This document shows positions 45,759 through 58,010 of a DNA stretch of 64,000 bases, in pieces. The first letter of the stretch is position 1. Every line of letters begins with the position of its first letter. Source of the stretch: Pseudolabrys sp. Its GTDB lineage: Bacteria > Pseudomonadota > Alphaproteobacteria > Rhizobiales > Xanthobacteraceae. The DNA is taken from assembly GCA_030684935.1 (NCBI GenBank), contig JAUXXH010000029.1, forward strand, positions 1 to 64,000, written 5' to 3'. Under the pieces are notes generated by a model, which was not told the origin of the DNA, did not search any database, and was given only the letters and a program-made list of their open reading frames with translations. Made by a program: the position numbers and the translations under genes.

Positions 45759-47198
45759 CTACTTGTAACTGACGGCTTTGGCGGCCTCGACCACCTCGGC
45801 CACGGTCGGGAGCGCCAGCTTCTCGAGATTGGCGGCGTAAGGCATCGGCACGTCCTTGCCCGACACCCGCGCCACCGGCGCGTCGAGATAATCGAACGCC
45901 TGCTCCATGATGCGGGTGGCGATCTCGGCGCCGACGCCGGACTGCGCCCAGCCCTCTTCCACCGTCACCGCGCGGCCGGTCTTCTTGACCGAGGCGATGA
46001 TGGTCTCGGTGTCCATGGGCTTCAACGTGCGCAGATCGATCACCTCAGCCTCGATGCCCTCCTTGGCCAGTTCCTCGGCCGCCTTGAGCGCATAGGTCAT
46101 GCCGTTCGACCAGGCGATAATGGTGACGTCGGTGCCGGCACGCGCGATCTTGGCCTTGCCGATCGGCAGCACGAAGTCGTCGAGCTTCGGCACCGGCGAG
46201 GAATGGCCGTAGAGGATTTCGTTTTCCAGGAAGATGATCGGGTTGGGATCGCGGATCGCGGCCTTCAAGAGGCCCTTGGCGTCGGCGGCGGTCGACGGCG
46301 CGATCACCTTGAGGCCCGGGATGTGCGAGTACCAGGCCGAATAGTCCTGGCTGTGCTGGGCGGCGACGCGCGCGGCGGCACCGTTCGGGCCGCGGAACAC
46401 GATCGAACAGCCCATCTGGCCGCCCGACATGTACAGCGTCTTGGCGGCGGAGTTGATGATCTGATCCATCGCCTGCATGGCGAAGTTGAAAGTCATGAAC
46501 TCGACGATCGGCTTCAGGCCGGCCAAAGCCGCGCCGACGCCCAGGCCGGCAAAACCGTGCTCGGTGATCGGCGTATCGATGACGCGCTTGGCGCCGAATT
46601 CCTGCAACAGCCCCTGCGTGACCTTGTAGGCGCCCTGGTATTCGGCGACTTCCTCGCCCATCACGAAGACGTCGCCGTCGCGGCGCATTTCCTCGGCCAT
46701 GGCGTCGCGCAAGGCTTCGCGCATGGTCATGGTGACCATCTCGGTGCCTTCGGGAATGTCGAAATCGGCGGCGGTCTTGATGGCGGGCGCGGCGGGCGCC
46801 TTGTCGGCTTTCTTTTCGACTTCCTCGGGCGCGGGCGCCTCGGCCTTACCTTCCTTGGCCGGCGGCGCCGACTGGGCCTTTTTCTGCTGCTCCGCGACGG
46901 AGTCGGTTTTCTTCTCCGGTTCGGATTTCTTCGCCGGCGCTGCGGAGGCATCCTCGCCGTCGCTGAGAATGGTGGCGATCGGTGTGTTCACCGCGACGTC
47001 GGCGGTGCCTTCCGGCACCAGGATCTTGCCCATGGTGCCTTCGTCGGTGGCTTCCACTTCCATGGTCGCCTTGTCGGTCTCGATCTCGGCGATGATGTCG
47101 CCGGACTTGACCGCGTCGCCCTCTTTCTTGAGCCACTTGGCGAGGTTGCCCTTCTCCATCGTGGGCGAAAGCGCGGGCATGAGGATGTCGATCGGCAT
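45759..47198 (-). CDS. pdhB: Pyruvate dehydrogenase E1 beta with N-terminal lipoyl domain
   Basis: E1-beta forms half of the ThDP site that decarboxylates pyruvate. Residues 1-80 are a lipoyl domain ([13 protein letters not shown] with the target lysine), nearly identical to that of E2. A Lys/Ala/Pro linker (~85-145) follows, then the transketolase-like beta domain ([46 protein letters not shown]). The lipoyl fusion is typical of rhizobial E1-beta. It lies between pdhA (69-base gap) and pdhC (12 bases). Confidence 0.96.
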   Translation of the reverse strand: MPIDILMPALSPTMEKGNLAKWLKKEGDAVKSGDIIAEIETDKATMEVEATDEGTMGKILVPEGTADVAVNTPIATILSDGEDASAAPAKKSEPEKKTDSVAEQQKKAQSAPPAKEGKAEAPAPEEVEKKADKAPAAPAIKTAADFDIPEGTEMVTMTMREALRDAMAEEMRRDGDVFVMGEEVAEYQGAYKVTQGLLQEFGAKRVIDTPITEHGFAGLGVGAALAGLKPIVEFMTFNFAMQAMDQIINSAAKTLYMSGGQMGCSIVFRGPNGAAARVAAQHSQDYSAWYSHIPGLKVIAPSTAADAKGLLKAAIRDPNPIIFLENEILYGHSSPVPKLDDFVLPIGKAKIARAGTDVTIIAWSNGMTYALKAAEELAKEGIEAEVIDLRTLKPMDTETIIASVKKTGRAVTVEEGWAQSGVGAEIATRIMEQAFDYLDAPVARVSGKDVPMPYAANLEKLALPTVAEVVEAAKAVSYK

Positions 47199-47267
47199 GG
47201 GCTTAAACTGTTTCCTGCACTGACCCGGTATTTTCTGTTTTGACGGGCCGGCGGTGACGCCGGCTTC

Positions 47268-48293
47268 CTAGCGATAGATATCGGTGAACAGCTCCGACGC
47301 ATCCGGCTCCGGATCGTGGGTGGCGAACTCCGCCGCCTGGTTGATCAGGTCGCGCACCGACGCGTCGATCTTCTTCAGGGCGTCCTCGTTGGCGAATTTC
47401 TTCTCCAGAATGCGCGCCCGCGACATGTCGATCGGATCGGTGGTCGAGCGGACCTTGTCGACCTCTTCGCGGGTGCGATACTTGGCCGGGTCCGACATCG
47501 AATGGCCGCGGTAGCGGTAGGTCAGCATTTCCAGAATGTACGGGCCCTTGCCGGCGCGGCACCAGGCCGCGGCCTTTTCGCCGGCCGCCTGCACGGCGCG
47601 CACGTCCATGCCGTCGACCTGCTCGCCCGGAATGTTGAACGACAGGCCGCGCCGCGACAGGTTGACCTCGGCCGAGGCGCGGGCAATCGACGTGCCCATG
47701 GCGTAGCGGTTGTTCTCGATGACGTAGATGACCGGCAGCTTCCAGAGCTCGGCCATGTTGAAGCTCTCGTAGACCTGGCCCTGGTTGGCGGCGCCGTCGC
47801 CGAAATAGGTCACCGAGAGATTGTCGTTGCCGCGATAGACATTGGCGAAGGCCAGCCCGGTGCCGAGCGGCACCTGCGCGCCGACGATGCCGTGACCGCC
47901 GTAGAAGCCCTTCTCGACGCTGAACATGTGCATCGAGCCGCCCTTGCCCTTGGAGTAGCCTTGGGCGCGGCCGGTCAGTTCCGCCATGACGCCTTTGGGG
48001 TCCATGCCGCAGGCCAGCATGTGGCCGTGGTCGCGGTAGCCGGTGATGACCTGGTCGCCCTTCTTGAGCACCATCTGCATGCCGACCACCACGGCTTCCT
48101 GGCCGATATAGAGGTGGCAGAAACCGCCGATCAGACCCATGCCGTACATCTGGCCGGCCTTCTCCTCGAAGCGGCGGATGGTCAGCATTGTTTCATAGGC
48201 GGAAAGTTCTTGTTCCTTGCTGAAGTCGGCAAGCTTGGCCGCCGGGGCCGGCTTGTTGTCGTCGGCGCTCGAATTCTTCTGGGCGACCGCCAT
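47268..48293 (-). CDS. pdhA: Pyruvate dehydrogenase E1 alpha
   Basis: E1-alpha binds thiamine diphosphate. It shows the ThDP motif GDGAANQGQVYESFNMAELW ending with IENNRYAMGTS, and the loop YRYRGHSMSDP. The 341 residues are normal for the heterotetrameric PDH. ATG 48293 is chosen because GGAG precedes it by five bases; the frame opens two codons earlier at GTG. It is first of pdhA-pdhB-pdhC and follows ftsB by about 157 bases. Confidence 0.96.
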   Translation of the reverse strand: MAVAQKNSSADDNKPAPAAKLADFSKEQELSAYETMLTIRRFEEKAGQMYGMGLIGGFCHLYIGQEAVVVGMQMVLKKGDQVITGYRDHGHMLACGMDPKGVMAELTGRAQGYSKGKGGSMHMFSVEKGFYGGHGIVGAQVPLGTGLAFANVYRGNDNLSVTYFGDGAANQGQVYESFNMAELWKLPVIYVIENNRYAMGTSIARASAEVNLSRRGLSFNIPGEQVDGMDVRAVQAAGEKAAAWCRAGKGPYILEMLTYRYRGHSMSDPAKYRTREEVDKVRSTTDPIDMSRARILEKKFANEDALKKIDASVRDLINQAAEFATHDPEPDASELFTDIYR

Positions 48294-48450
48294 TGGCACT
48301 CCGTGGACTGCAAGACTTAGACTTTGGACCAGACCCCAATAGCTTAATTCCCCGGGACGCGAAAGCGCCCGGCAGGCTGACAGCCTTGCGAATATCGCCG
48401 TGATTTTGAACGGAAAGTGCGCGCGGCCGCCGGTTGCTCACGCCGGGCGG

Positions 48451-48783
48451 CTACCGGGGTTGCAGCAGCAGCACCACGTCGCGGGAATCGGCCAGTCCCA
48501 GCAGCGTCCGGGCACGCTCGTCCAGCATGTCGGGATCGAGCTTGTCGGCCCGCAGCAGCGCCACGCGCCGCTCCCACGCTGTGCGCTCCGCCCGTACCTG
48601 CGACAATTCGGCCTGCATCGCCGTCAGATGCGCGTCGATGTCCTGCTGGGCGCGCAGGCCGTGATTGCCGGTGAACGCATTCACGGCGAAATAGCCGATG
48701 AAAGCGGCGGCAAACAGATAGAGCCCGAGCACGGTGAGGATGGCACGGCGGCGCCGGTGAGTGACCATGCCCGGCATAGTCAT
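48451..48783 (-). CDS. ftsB: FtsB/DivIC-type septum formation initiator
   Basis: This 110-residue bitopic protein has a short basic N-terminus (HRRRRA), one transmembrane helix (~15-35) and a periplasmic coiled coil (~40-75, [20 protein letters not shown]). The terminal [17 protein letters not shown] segment is typical of the alphaproteobacterial septum initiator. It would bridge FtsL and FtsQ in the divisome. The start is ATG 48783; ATG 48768 is possible. A CtrA-like box lies just upstream. The eno-ftsB-pdhA order is conserved in Alphaproteobacteria. Confidence 0.9.
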   Translation of the reverse strand: MTMPGMVTHRRRRAILTVLGLYLFAAAFIGYFAVNAFTGNHGLRAQQDIDAHLTAMQAELSQVRAERTAWERRVALLRADKLDPDMLDERARTLLGLADSRDVVLLLQPR

Positions 48784-48791
48784 CGATCCGC

Positions 48792-48808
48792 GTTAAGGCG
48801 CATTTAAC
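48792..48808. promoter_or_regulatory. Perfect CtrA-like box at ftsB
   Basis: GTTAA-GGCGCAT-TTAAC exactly fits TTAA-N7-TTAAC on both strands. It lies between eno (ends 48834) and the ftsB start (48783), nine bases from that start. The closeness suggests repression or roadblock of readthrough from eno, or use of the downstream start at 48768, rather than standard activation. Confidence 0.5.
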
Positions 48809-48833
48809 GGTATGGCCGTGCCGGGTCCGTCCG

Positions 48834-50198
<1,365 letters not shown>

Positions 50199-50231
50199 TC
50201 ATGCCCTGCGTCAAAAGGGCAAGAAGCCGCC

Positions 50232-50696
50232 ATGGCAAAGAAAACCGCAGGCCAAACGTTGCAGCTCGGCCAACCCACCCCGATGCCGGCCTCGCCCGGC
50301 GAGGCGGTGCTGGACCGGGTGCCGAACCCGCACACCGACACCAATTACGTGGCGCGTTTCACCGCGCCGGAATTCACCACGCTTTGCCCGATCACCGGCC
50401 AGCCCGACTTCGCCCATCTGGTGATCGACTACGTGCCGGGCAAACATCTGGTCGAGTCGAAGTCGCTGAAGCTCTATCTCGTCAGTTTCCGCAACGAGGG
50501 CTCGTTCCACGAGGACTGCACGGTGGCCATCGGCAAGCGGCTGTTCGGCCTGCTCAAGCCCAAGTGGCTGCGCATCGGCGGCTACTGGTATCCGCGCGGC
50601 GGCATTCCCATCGACGTGTTCTGGCAGGCCGGAAAATTGCCCAAGGATGTCTGGGTGCCGGATCAGGGTGTCCAGCCCTATCGCGGCCGCGGCTGA
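50232..50696 (+). CDS. queF: NADPH-dependent 7-cyano-7-deazaguanine reductase
   Basis: QueF reduces preQ0 to preQ1 in queuosine synthesis. The unimodular 154-residue type shows the active-site [15 protein letters not shown] with the thioimide cysteine, [20 protein letters not shown] (the ESKSLK...E-H binding pattern) and the C-terminal [14 protein letters not shown]. It starts at ATG 50232 after an AAGGGC stretch. It is divergent from eno and ends four bases before the convergent MFS gene; no other queuosine genes are in the window. Confidence 0.95.
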   Translation: MAKKTAGQTLQLGQPTPMPASPGEAVLDRVPNPHTDTNYVARFTAPEFTTLCPITGQPDFAHLVIDYVPGKHLVESKSLKLYLVSFRNEGSFHEDCTVAIGKRLFGLLKPKWLRIGGYWYPRGGIPIDVFWQAGKLPKDVWVPDQGVQPYRGRG

Positions 50697-50700
50697 CCGC

Positions 50701-51870
50701 TCAGGTTGGCGTCGGCGTCGGCGGCGCCCGTTTGAGCCATTGCGCGCAGACAAAGCCTGCCGTCACCAGCACCACCGAGCCGACCAGCAGCACCGGCGTG
50801 ACGCCGACGGTCGCGATGCCGGCGCCGTAGACGAGCGGCCCGACCGCGTGCCCCATGAAGAAAAAGAACGAGTGCAGCGCCATGGCCGAGCCGCGCGCGG
50901 CCGGCGCCAGTTCGCTGGCATAAATCTGAATGACGGCGTGCAGCATGTAGAAGCCAAAACCGAGTAGCACGAAATTGACGAACTCGATTGGCCACGGCAC
51001 CCGCATCGCGACCACCAGCAGGCAGAAGCCCATCACCATGCCGCCGCCGCGCATCAGCCAGGTCTCGCCCAGCATCGGCAGCACCCGCGACACGGAAAGT
51101 GCGTAGATCGCACCGCCGATGCCGAACCCGCCGAGCACCAGGCCCGCAATCGAGGCGCGGGTTTCGCCGGCTTCATGCAGCATGGTCGCGATGTACGGGA
51201 ACAGCCCGTACATGAACACCGCTTCGAGAAACACCACGGTGTAGCAGATCTTGGCCAGCGGATTGCTGAAGATGGTGCGATAGTTGGGCCCCAGCGTCGA
51301 CAGGTCGAAGCGGCCGGTGGTTTCGGTGAGATTGCGGAGCCCGGGGATCGCTGCCGCGAAGGCGAATACGGCGAAGGCGCCGGTTACGAAGAATACGCTG
51401 CGCCAGCCGAACAGATCGCCGATGACGCCGGCAAAGGTGGCGCCGAGCAGATTGCCGGACATGATCGCCAGCAGCAGGCGGCCCATCGCCACCTGCCGTT
51501 CCGCAATCGCAAACTTGTCGCCGATCAGCGCAAAGGCGATCGGCATCACGCCGCCGGTAGCAAGGCCCGCCACCATCCGCGCGCCCACCAGTACCTCGAA
51601 GTTGGTGGCAAAACCGCAGACGATGGTCGCGACGCTGCCGGCGAGCAGGCAGATCATCATCATGCGCGCCTTGCTGAACATGTCGGCCAGCGCGCCGAAC
51701 AGCGGTTGCACCAGCGCATAGGGCAAGGTGAAGGCGGTCGACAGCAGCGCCACCGTCGCCGGATCGACGGCCAGTTCGCCGGCGATCTGCGGGATCACCG
51801 GATCGGTCGAGCGGACGAACATCGCGCAGGCGAACAGGACGAGAGCGATCAGATTGAGCTGGCGGCCCAT
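50701..51870 (-). CDS. Major facilitator superfamily transporter
   Basis: The 389 residues give twelve predicted transmembrane helices. The DHA-like drug:H+ antiporter pattern is seen in the first half: PVIPQIAGELAVDP, the loop 2-3 GALADMFSKARMM (the G-x3-D-x5-K/R motif), and GARMVAGLATGGVMP. The substrate is unknown; multidrug or sugar efflux is possible. It starts at ATG 51870 and follows kdsA by 25 bases on the same strand. Confidence 0.85.
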   Translation of the reverse strand: MGRQLNLIALVLFACAMFVRSTDPVIPQIAGELAVDPATVALLSTAFTLPYALVQPLFGALADMFSKARMMMICLLAGSVATIVCGFATNFEVLVGARMVAGLATGGVMPIAFALIGDKFAIAERQVAMGRLLLAIMSGNLLGATFAGVIGDLFGWRSVFFVTGAFAVFAFAAAIPGLRNLTETTGRFDLSTLGPNYRTIFSNPLAKICYTVVFLEAVFMYGLFPYIATMLHEAGETRASIAGLVLGGFGIGGAIYALSVSRVLPMLGETWLMRGGGMVMGFCLLVVAMRVPWPIEFVNFVLLGFGFYMLHAVIQIYASELAPAARGSAMALHSFFFFMGHAVGPLVYGAGIATVGVTPVLLVGSVVLVTAGFVCAQWLKRAPPTPTPT

Positions 51871-51895
51871 AGTGCCCTTTTTGCCTTGGCGGGGC

Positions 51896-52738
51896 TCAGC
51901 GCTTGGCCAGCCGGTCGAATTCGACGAGGCTGCGCAACAACGGCTCCATCTCCTTCAGCGGCATCATGTTGGGCCCGTCCGACGGCGCATGGTCGGGGTC
52001 CTGATGCGTCTCGATGAAGACGCCGGCGACGCCGACCGCGACCGCGGCACGCGCCAGCACCGGGACGAATTCGCGCTCGCCGCCCGATGACGCGCCCTGC
52101 CCGCCGGGCTGCTGGACCGAATGGGTGGCGTCGAAGATCACCGGCGCGTGGGTGGTGCGCTTGAGGATCGGCAGCGCCCGCATGTCCGACACCAGCGTGT
52201 TGTAGCCGAACGACACGCCGCGTTCGGTCACCAGCACGTTGCGGTTGCCGGCGGTGGTGAGTTTCGCCACCACGTTCTGCATGTCCCACGGCGCCAGGAA
52301 CTGGCCCTTCTTGACGTTGACGGCTTTGCCGGTCGCGGCGGCGGCGAGCAGCAGGTCGGTCTGCCGGCACAAAAACGCAGGGATCTGCAGCACGTCGACC
52401 ACCTCGGCCACCCGTGCGCACTGGGCAGCGTCATGCACGTCGGTCAGCACCGGCAGGCCGAGCGATGAGCGTATCTCGGCGAAGATCGGCAGCGCCGCGT
52501 CGAGGCCGATGCCGCGCGCGGCCTTGGCCGAGGTGCGGTTGGCCTTGTCGAAGGAGGTCTTGTAGATCAGCCCGACGCCGACGCGCGCGGCGATGTCCTT
52601 GAGCGCGCCGGCCATTTCCAGCGCGTGCGCCCGGCTTTCGAGCTGGCACGGCCCGGCAATCAGCGCCAGCGGCAGATCATTGCCGAAGCGGACGGCGCCG
52701 ACGGAAACACGGGCGTTGGGCAGCAGGCTTTGGTCCAC
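51896..52738 (-). CDS. kdsA: KDO-8-phosphate synthase
   Basis: It condenses phosphoenolpyruvate with arabinose-5-phosphate, the first committed step of KDO for lipopolysaccharide. It has the TIM-barrel DAHP-family signature [59 protein letters not shown] and [11 protein letters not shown]. The first cysteine in GPCQLES fits the metal-type enzymes, though the metal class was not resolved. It starts at GTG 52738. The frameshifted VOC gene lies just upstream. Confidence 0.95.
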   Translation of the reverse strand: MDQSLLPNARVSVGAVRFGNDLPLALIAGPCQLESRAHALEMAGALKDIAARVGVGLIYKTSFDKANRTSAKAARGIGLDAALPIFAEIRSSLGLPVLTDVHDAAQCARVAEVVDVLQIPAFLCRQTDLLLAAAATGKAVNVKKGQFLAPWDMQNVVAKLTTAGNRNVLVTERGVSFGYNTLVSDMRALPILKRTTHAPVIFDATHSVQQPGGQGASSGGEREFVPVLARAAVAVGVAGVFIETHQDPDHAPSDGPNMMPLKEMEPLLRSLVEFDRLAKR

Positions 52739-52786
52739 CGGAAGCGTCCTTGCGAGGCGCGACCATGAAGCGGCCGGGCCGTCCGG

Positions 52787-53585
52787 TCAACGATTCTCAA
52801 AAACCAGAACCGCGCCCAACACAGCCTGTATGCCGGATGCAGGGCCACCCCCGGCGAAGCGCATGGCTGCCAGTCGCGCGCCCCCCGCACAATCCGGTGG
52901 GGCCCTGCGGTACCGGGCCGCGAAACAGGCCGGCGTCATCATCTCGAGCGCCGCGCGGCAGATCGATGGTGAAGCCCTCGCCGTCGTCGCGCGCCATCGG
53001 CGCGCCGGTGAAGGCCAAAAGGAAATCGCGGTGCTCAGCCGGCGCGTCAGCCACCATCACCACCGCGGCCACCCCGGTCACGCCGTTGTCATGCTTCTGC
53101 AATGCCGGATTCCAGAAGTTCTCCGGATAGTGCTGCTGGCAGATCGCGAAATGAACATCCGGTGCGTGCCGGTCTTCGGCAAAGGCCAGCGAGAAGGCGA
53201 CCTTGACCGTCGAACCGTCCGGGCGCTTGCCCTCGCGCTCGAAGCGCATGACGCCGGAGGCGGCATAACCGGCAGCGCGCAAAGTTGCCTCGTCGGCGCG
53301 GGCGTCCCGCGATTCCAGAAGCAGCATCGACAGACCATCACCGCGGGCAATGAAGTCGCCGTTGAAGGCGCCGAACAGTTTCGAGAAACCGTCGTCGCCC
53401 AGTCTGTCGGGTTCGGCCAGGGTCACCAGTTCGATGAAGCAGCCCGGCCATTGCACGATGTAATTATGCGTGCCCCAGGGATGCCGGTTGCGGGCGCCGA
53501 CGGTGAAGCCGAGGCCGCGATAGATCGCGGCGGCGGCGTCAAGATCGCGCACCGCATGGACGATATGGTCGAGACCGCGCGGCAT
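52787..53585 (-). pseudogene. VOC-family (glyoxalase-like) protein with C-terminal frameshift
   Basis: From ATG 53585 the frame reads MPRGLDHIVHAVRDLDAA and continues as a two-module VOC protein through GEGFTIDLPRGA. Near 52945-52955 the expected continuation moves to another frame, which reads LEMMTPACFAARYRR and later LAAMRFAGG, ending in TGA at 52787. In the original frame the tail turns Arg/Gly/Cys-rich and ends at 52797. This is consistent with a one- or two-base indel. It may be a true lesion or a sequence error. Confidence 0.75.
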
Positions 53586-53718
53586 GATTTTCGGGACCAG
53601 AGCCTCTCTCCATACCGCACCCGCGCCGGGAATTTCAATTGCGTGTATGAGGTGATGGAACCCTCGCACCGGCCTGTCGTTAGACCCGCTCAGACCTTAT
53701 CGACGGATTATACCGACC

Positions 53719-54027
53719 ATGGCCGCGTTTTTGCTTTATCTGATGGCCGGTCTGGTCGTCGTCGCCACGCTGCTGCCGATCTGGCGCACCGAACGGTGGT
53801 GGGTCCGGGTGCTCGACTTTCCCCGCTTCCAGGTCGCGCTCCTGGCTGTCGCCGTGCTGATCCTGATGCCGGTTCTGGCCTGGCCGTTGTCGGCGGCCGA
53901 ACTCGCCTTGCTGGTGGCGGTTGCCGCCGCGGCCTTGTGGCAGGCCTCCTGGGTCTGGCGCTACAGCCCCTTGGCGCCGCTGGAAGTTGGCAACATCCGC
54001 GCGGCGCGCGACGCGCCGGAATGCTGA
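53719..54027 (+). CDS. N-terminal membrane part of a split EEP-family protein
   Basis: This 102-residue frame encodes about three transmembrane helices (LLYLMAGLVVVATLLPIW, VALLAVAVLILMPVL, LALLVAVAAAALWQ) and ends YSPLAPLEVGNIRAARDAPEC-stop. In related membrane-anchored endonuclease/exonuclease/phosphatase proteins the PLAPxEV segment leads directly into the catalytic domain. Here it stops at 54027 while the catalytic part continues in another frame from 54021. It is best read as the 5' half of a frame-disrupted gene. Confidence 0.7.
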   Translation: MAAFLLYLMAGLVVVATLLPIWRTERWWVRVLDFPRFQVALLAVAVLILMPVLAWPLSAAELALLVAVAAAALWQASWVWRYSPLAPLEVGNIRAARDAPEC

Positions 54028-54701
54028 CGACCAATGTCTATGTGAAGGCGAGAGACTCCGGCGCCTTGCTGAAGCTCATTCATGACACCGACCCCGATCT
54101 GGTTCTGGCCGTCGAGACCGACGAATGGTGGTGTGCGCGGCTCGGCGAAGGACTGCAAAGCAAGTACCCGCATCATCTGACCTACCCGCTGTCGAACGGC
54201 TACGGCATTGCGCTGTTCTCCCGGCTCGAACTGGTCGATCCCGGCTTCCGTCATCTGGTCGATGAAGCGGTGCCGTCGATCAAGACCGGCTTGCGGCTGC
54301 GTTGCGGCGCCGTGATCGATGTGTACGGGGTGCATCCGCAGCCGCCGGCGCCGGCCCAGGATTCGACCGCGCGGGATACCGAACTGGTCATGGTCGGCCG
54401 CGAGATCCGGCGGACGCAGCGGCCCGCCGTCGTGCTCGGCGATCTCAACGACGTGGCCTGGTCGCGGACCACGACGCGGTTCAAGGAGGTGGGTGGCCTG
54501 CTCGACCCGCGGCGCGGCCGCGGTTTTTTCAACACCTACCCGGCCGGCATGCCGGGGATGCGCTATCCGCTGGATTATATCTTTCACACGCCGCATTTCG
54601 CCGTCGGCCACATGCGCGTCCTGCCGCGCATCGAGTCCGATCACCTGCCGTTTACGGCGACGCTGTGTCTCACTGAGGCGGCCATGCAGCCGGGAAACTG
54701 A
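54021..54701 (+). CDS. Endonuclease/exonuclease/phosphatase-family catalytic part
   Basis: From ATG 54021 the 226-residue frame carries an EEP (DNase I-like) domain: LTTNVYVKARD, DLVLAVETDEWW with a metal-binding Glu, VYGVHPQPPAP, AVVLGDLNDVAWS and a C-terminal IESDHLPF. The ATG overlaps the TGA of the preceding frame (ATGCTGA), so reinitiation could yield a separate, soluble enzyme without its membrane anchor. The fusion seen in relatives points to a frameshift. It converges on pyrG with a three-base gap. Confidence 0.75.
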   Translation: MLTTNVYVKARDSGALLKLIHDTDPDLVLAVETDEWWCARLGEGLQSKYPHHLTYPLSNGYGIALFSRLELVDPGFRHLVDEAVPSIKTGLRLRCGAVIDVYGVHPQPPAPAQDSTARDTELVMVGREIRRTQRPAVVLGDLNDVAWSRTTTRFKEVGGLLDPRRGRGFFNTYPAGMPGMRYPLDYIFHTPHFAVGHMRVLPRIESDHLPFTATLCLTEAAMQPGN

Positions 54702-54704
54702 CGG

Positions 54705-56447
<1,743 letters not shown>

Positions 56448-56498
56448 TTATTGAAGCCGTCAGCGAGCGTGACGAGGCAGCCGGAGGCCCCAAACGCC

Positions 56499-56522
56499 GA
56501 AGGGCCGGTTTCCCGGCCCTTC
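56499..56522 (-). terminator. Terminator between secG and pyrG
   Basis: GAAGGGCCGG-GAAA-CCGGCCCTTC on the minus strand forms a ten-base-pair perfect stem with a GNRA-like loop, eight bases past the secG stop. The following sequence (GGCGTTTGG) has a weak U-run. Confidence 0.75.
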
Positions 56523-56529
56523 GTTGGGT

Positions 56530-56943
56530 TTAGCGCGACTGCGGAACCTGCGGTCCCGCGGGTGCGGCTGGCGCCGCTGGTGCGCCCTCAAGTTGCCGCA
56601 GCAGGCCGCCCTCGCCGCCGCCGAGCGGGGCCGGCGCTCCCGGCACGCCCGGCGCGCTTTGGGTGGCGCCGCCCTGCAGGATCGAGGTCGGGGTTCGGTT
56701 GGCGCTGGCGATGATCGACAGAATGAGACTGGTGCAGAAGAACAGCGCGGCCAGAATGGCCGTGATGCGGGTCAGCAGATTGGCCGAGCTGCGGCTGGTC
56801 ATGAAACCGCCGCCTCCGCCGCCGCCGCCGCCGATGCCGAGCCCGCCGCCTTCGGAGCGCTGCAACAGCACCACGCCGATCAAGGACAGCACCAACATCA
56901 GATGAATAACAATGATCACATGCTGCATCGGACTAAAATCCAT
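56530..56943 (-). CDS. secG: Preprotein translocase subunit SecG
   Basis: SecG is the small inner-membrane subunit of SecYEG. Two transmembrane helices (VIIVIHLMLVLSLIGVVLLQ and ITAILAALFFCTSLILSII) flank a loop with QRSEGGGLGIGGGGGGGGGF, the conserved Gly-rich SecG motif, and SSANLLTRITA. A Pro/Ala-rich tail extends it to 137 residues, long for the family but common in rhizobia. It starts at ATG 56943; ATG 56928 is an alternative. It lies between tpiA and pyrG, as in many Alphaproteobacteria. Confidence 0.93.
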   Translation of the reverse strand: MDFSPMQHVIIVIHLMLVLSLIGVVLLQRSEGGGLGIGGGGGGGGGFMTSRSSANLLTRITAILAALFFCTSLILSIIASANRTPTSILQGGATQSAPGVPGAPAPLGGGEGGLLRQLEGAPAAPAAPAGPQVPQSR

Positions 56944-57090
56944 TCAAATCGGCCGGCCGGACACGCATACCGCGCCGCCGCATCGGTCATATAGGAAGCC
57001 GCACGGTGTTTGCCGACAACCGGTTCGTGGGCCCAGGAATTCGCCGCGGTCTCTACACGAACTTCCCAAGCATTTCCACCGGCCGGGGAC

Positions 57091-57846
57091 TTAGCCGTAA
57101 ACCGCGGCAATTCCAAGGAAATCGTCAGCTTTCAGGCTGGCGCCGCCGACCAGGGCGCCGTTGACGTCGGCAATGGTCAGAAGTTCCACGGCGTTGGCCG
57201 GCTTGACCGAACCGCCATAGAGGATGCGGACCAGGCCGCCCTGCGCGCCGTAGCGCTCGTTGAGCCGCTGCCGGATGAAGGCATGGACCTCGGCCACATC
57301 GGCCGGCGTCGGGGTCAGGCCGCTGCCGATCGCCCAGACCGGCTCATAGGCCACCACCAGATTGGCGCCGGTGGCGGCATCCGGCAGCGAGCCTTCGAGC
57401 TGGTGGCCGATCACGGCGAGCGTCTCCCGGGCTTCGCGCTCGCTGCGCTGCTAGCCGACGCAGACAATGGCGGTCAGCCCTGCCCGGTGCGCCGCCAGCG
57501 CCTTGTCACGCACCTGCGCATCGGTTTCGGCGTGGTCGCTGCGCCGCTCCGAGTGGCCAACAATCACCGCTTTGGCCCCGGCATCGGCCAGCATTTCCGC
57601 GGCCAGATCACCGGTATGGGCGCCTGATACCTTGGCGTGGCAATCTTGGCCGCCGATGGTCACGGCCGAACCGCGCACCGCGGTGGCGAAGGCGGCAATC
57701 AGCGTCGCCGGCGGGCAGATCATCAGATCGGCCTTGCCGGCCAACGGTGCAGCGCCTGCGACAATCTTGCCGAGCTCGGCGGCCGAGGCGGCCAGCCCAT
57801 TCATTTTCCAGTTTCCCGCCACCAGCGGGCGAAGCTTTTCCGCCAT
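57091..57846 (-). pseudogene. tpiA: Triosephosphate isomerase with an internal amber codon
   Basis: TpiA interconverts dihydroxyacetone phosphate and glyceraldehyde-3-phosphate. The catalytic residues are present: K14 in GNWKMN, H98 in VGHSERR and E168 in [10 protein letters not shown], with the phosphate loop [10 protein letters not shown]. At codon 132 (57451-57453) the frame has TAG directly after IVCVG. The family has Glu there (CVGE), so GAG to TAG is a one-base change. The reading frame continues unbroken for 119 codons afterwards. The full length of 251 codons is normal. It may be a sequence error, a suppressed stop or a real lesion. Confidence 0.85.
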
Positions 57847-58010
57847 CTTGCCGTCCTTTTCGTGGTGCGGTTACCAGAGCGCGCCCGGCACCGCCAGTTC
57901 GCTCCGGATTACAGACGATCCTACTTGAGTTGCAACGAGTTGACCCGCTCCCTATAAGGGCGCGACCATCCCTTCATTCAGATCAATTCCGGCCAAGAAG
58001 CAAGGTACGC

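Noticed and set aside
44223-47243. About 1000-codon open frame on the plus strand opposite pdhC and pdhB
   Set aside because: It is exactly antisense to two unmistakable PDH genes; its His/Arg/Asp-rich translation is what GC-rich codons give when read backwards.
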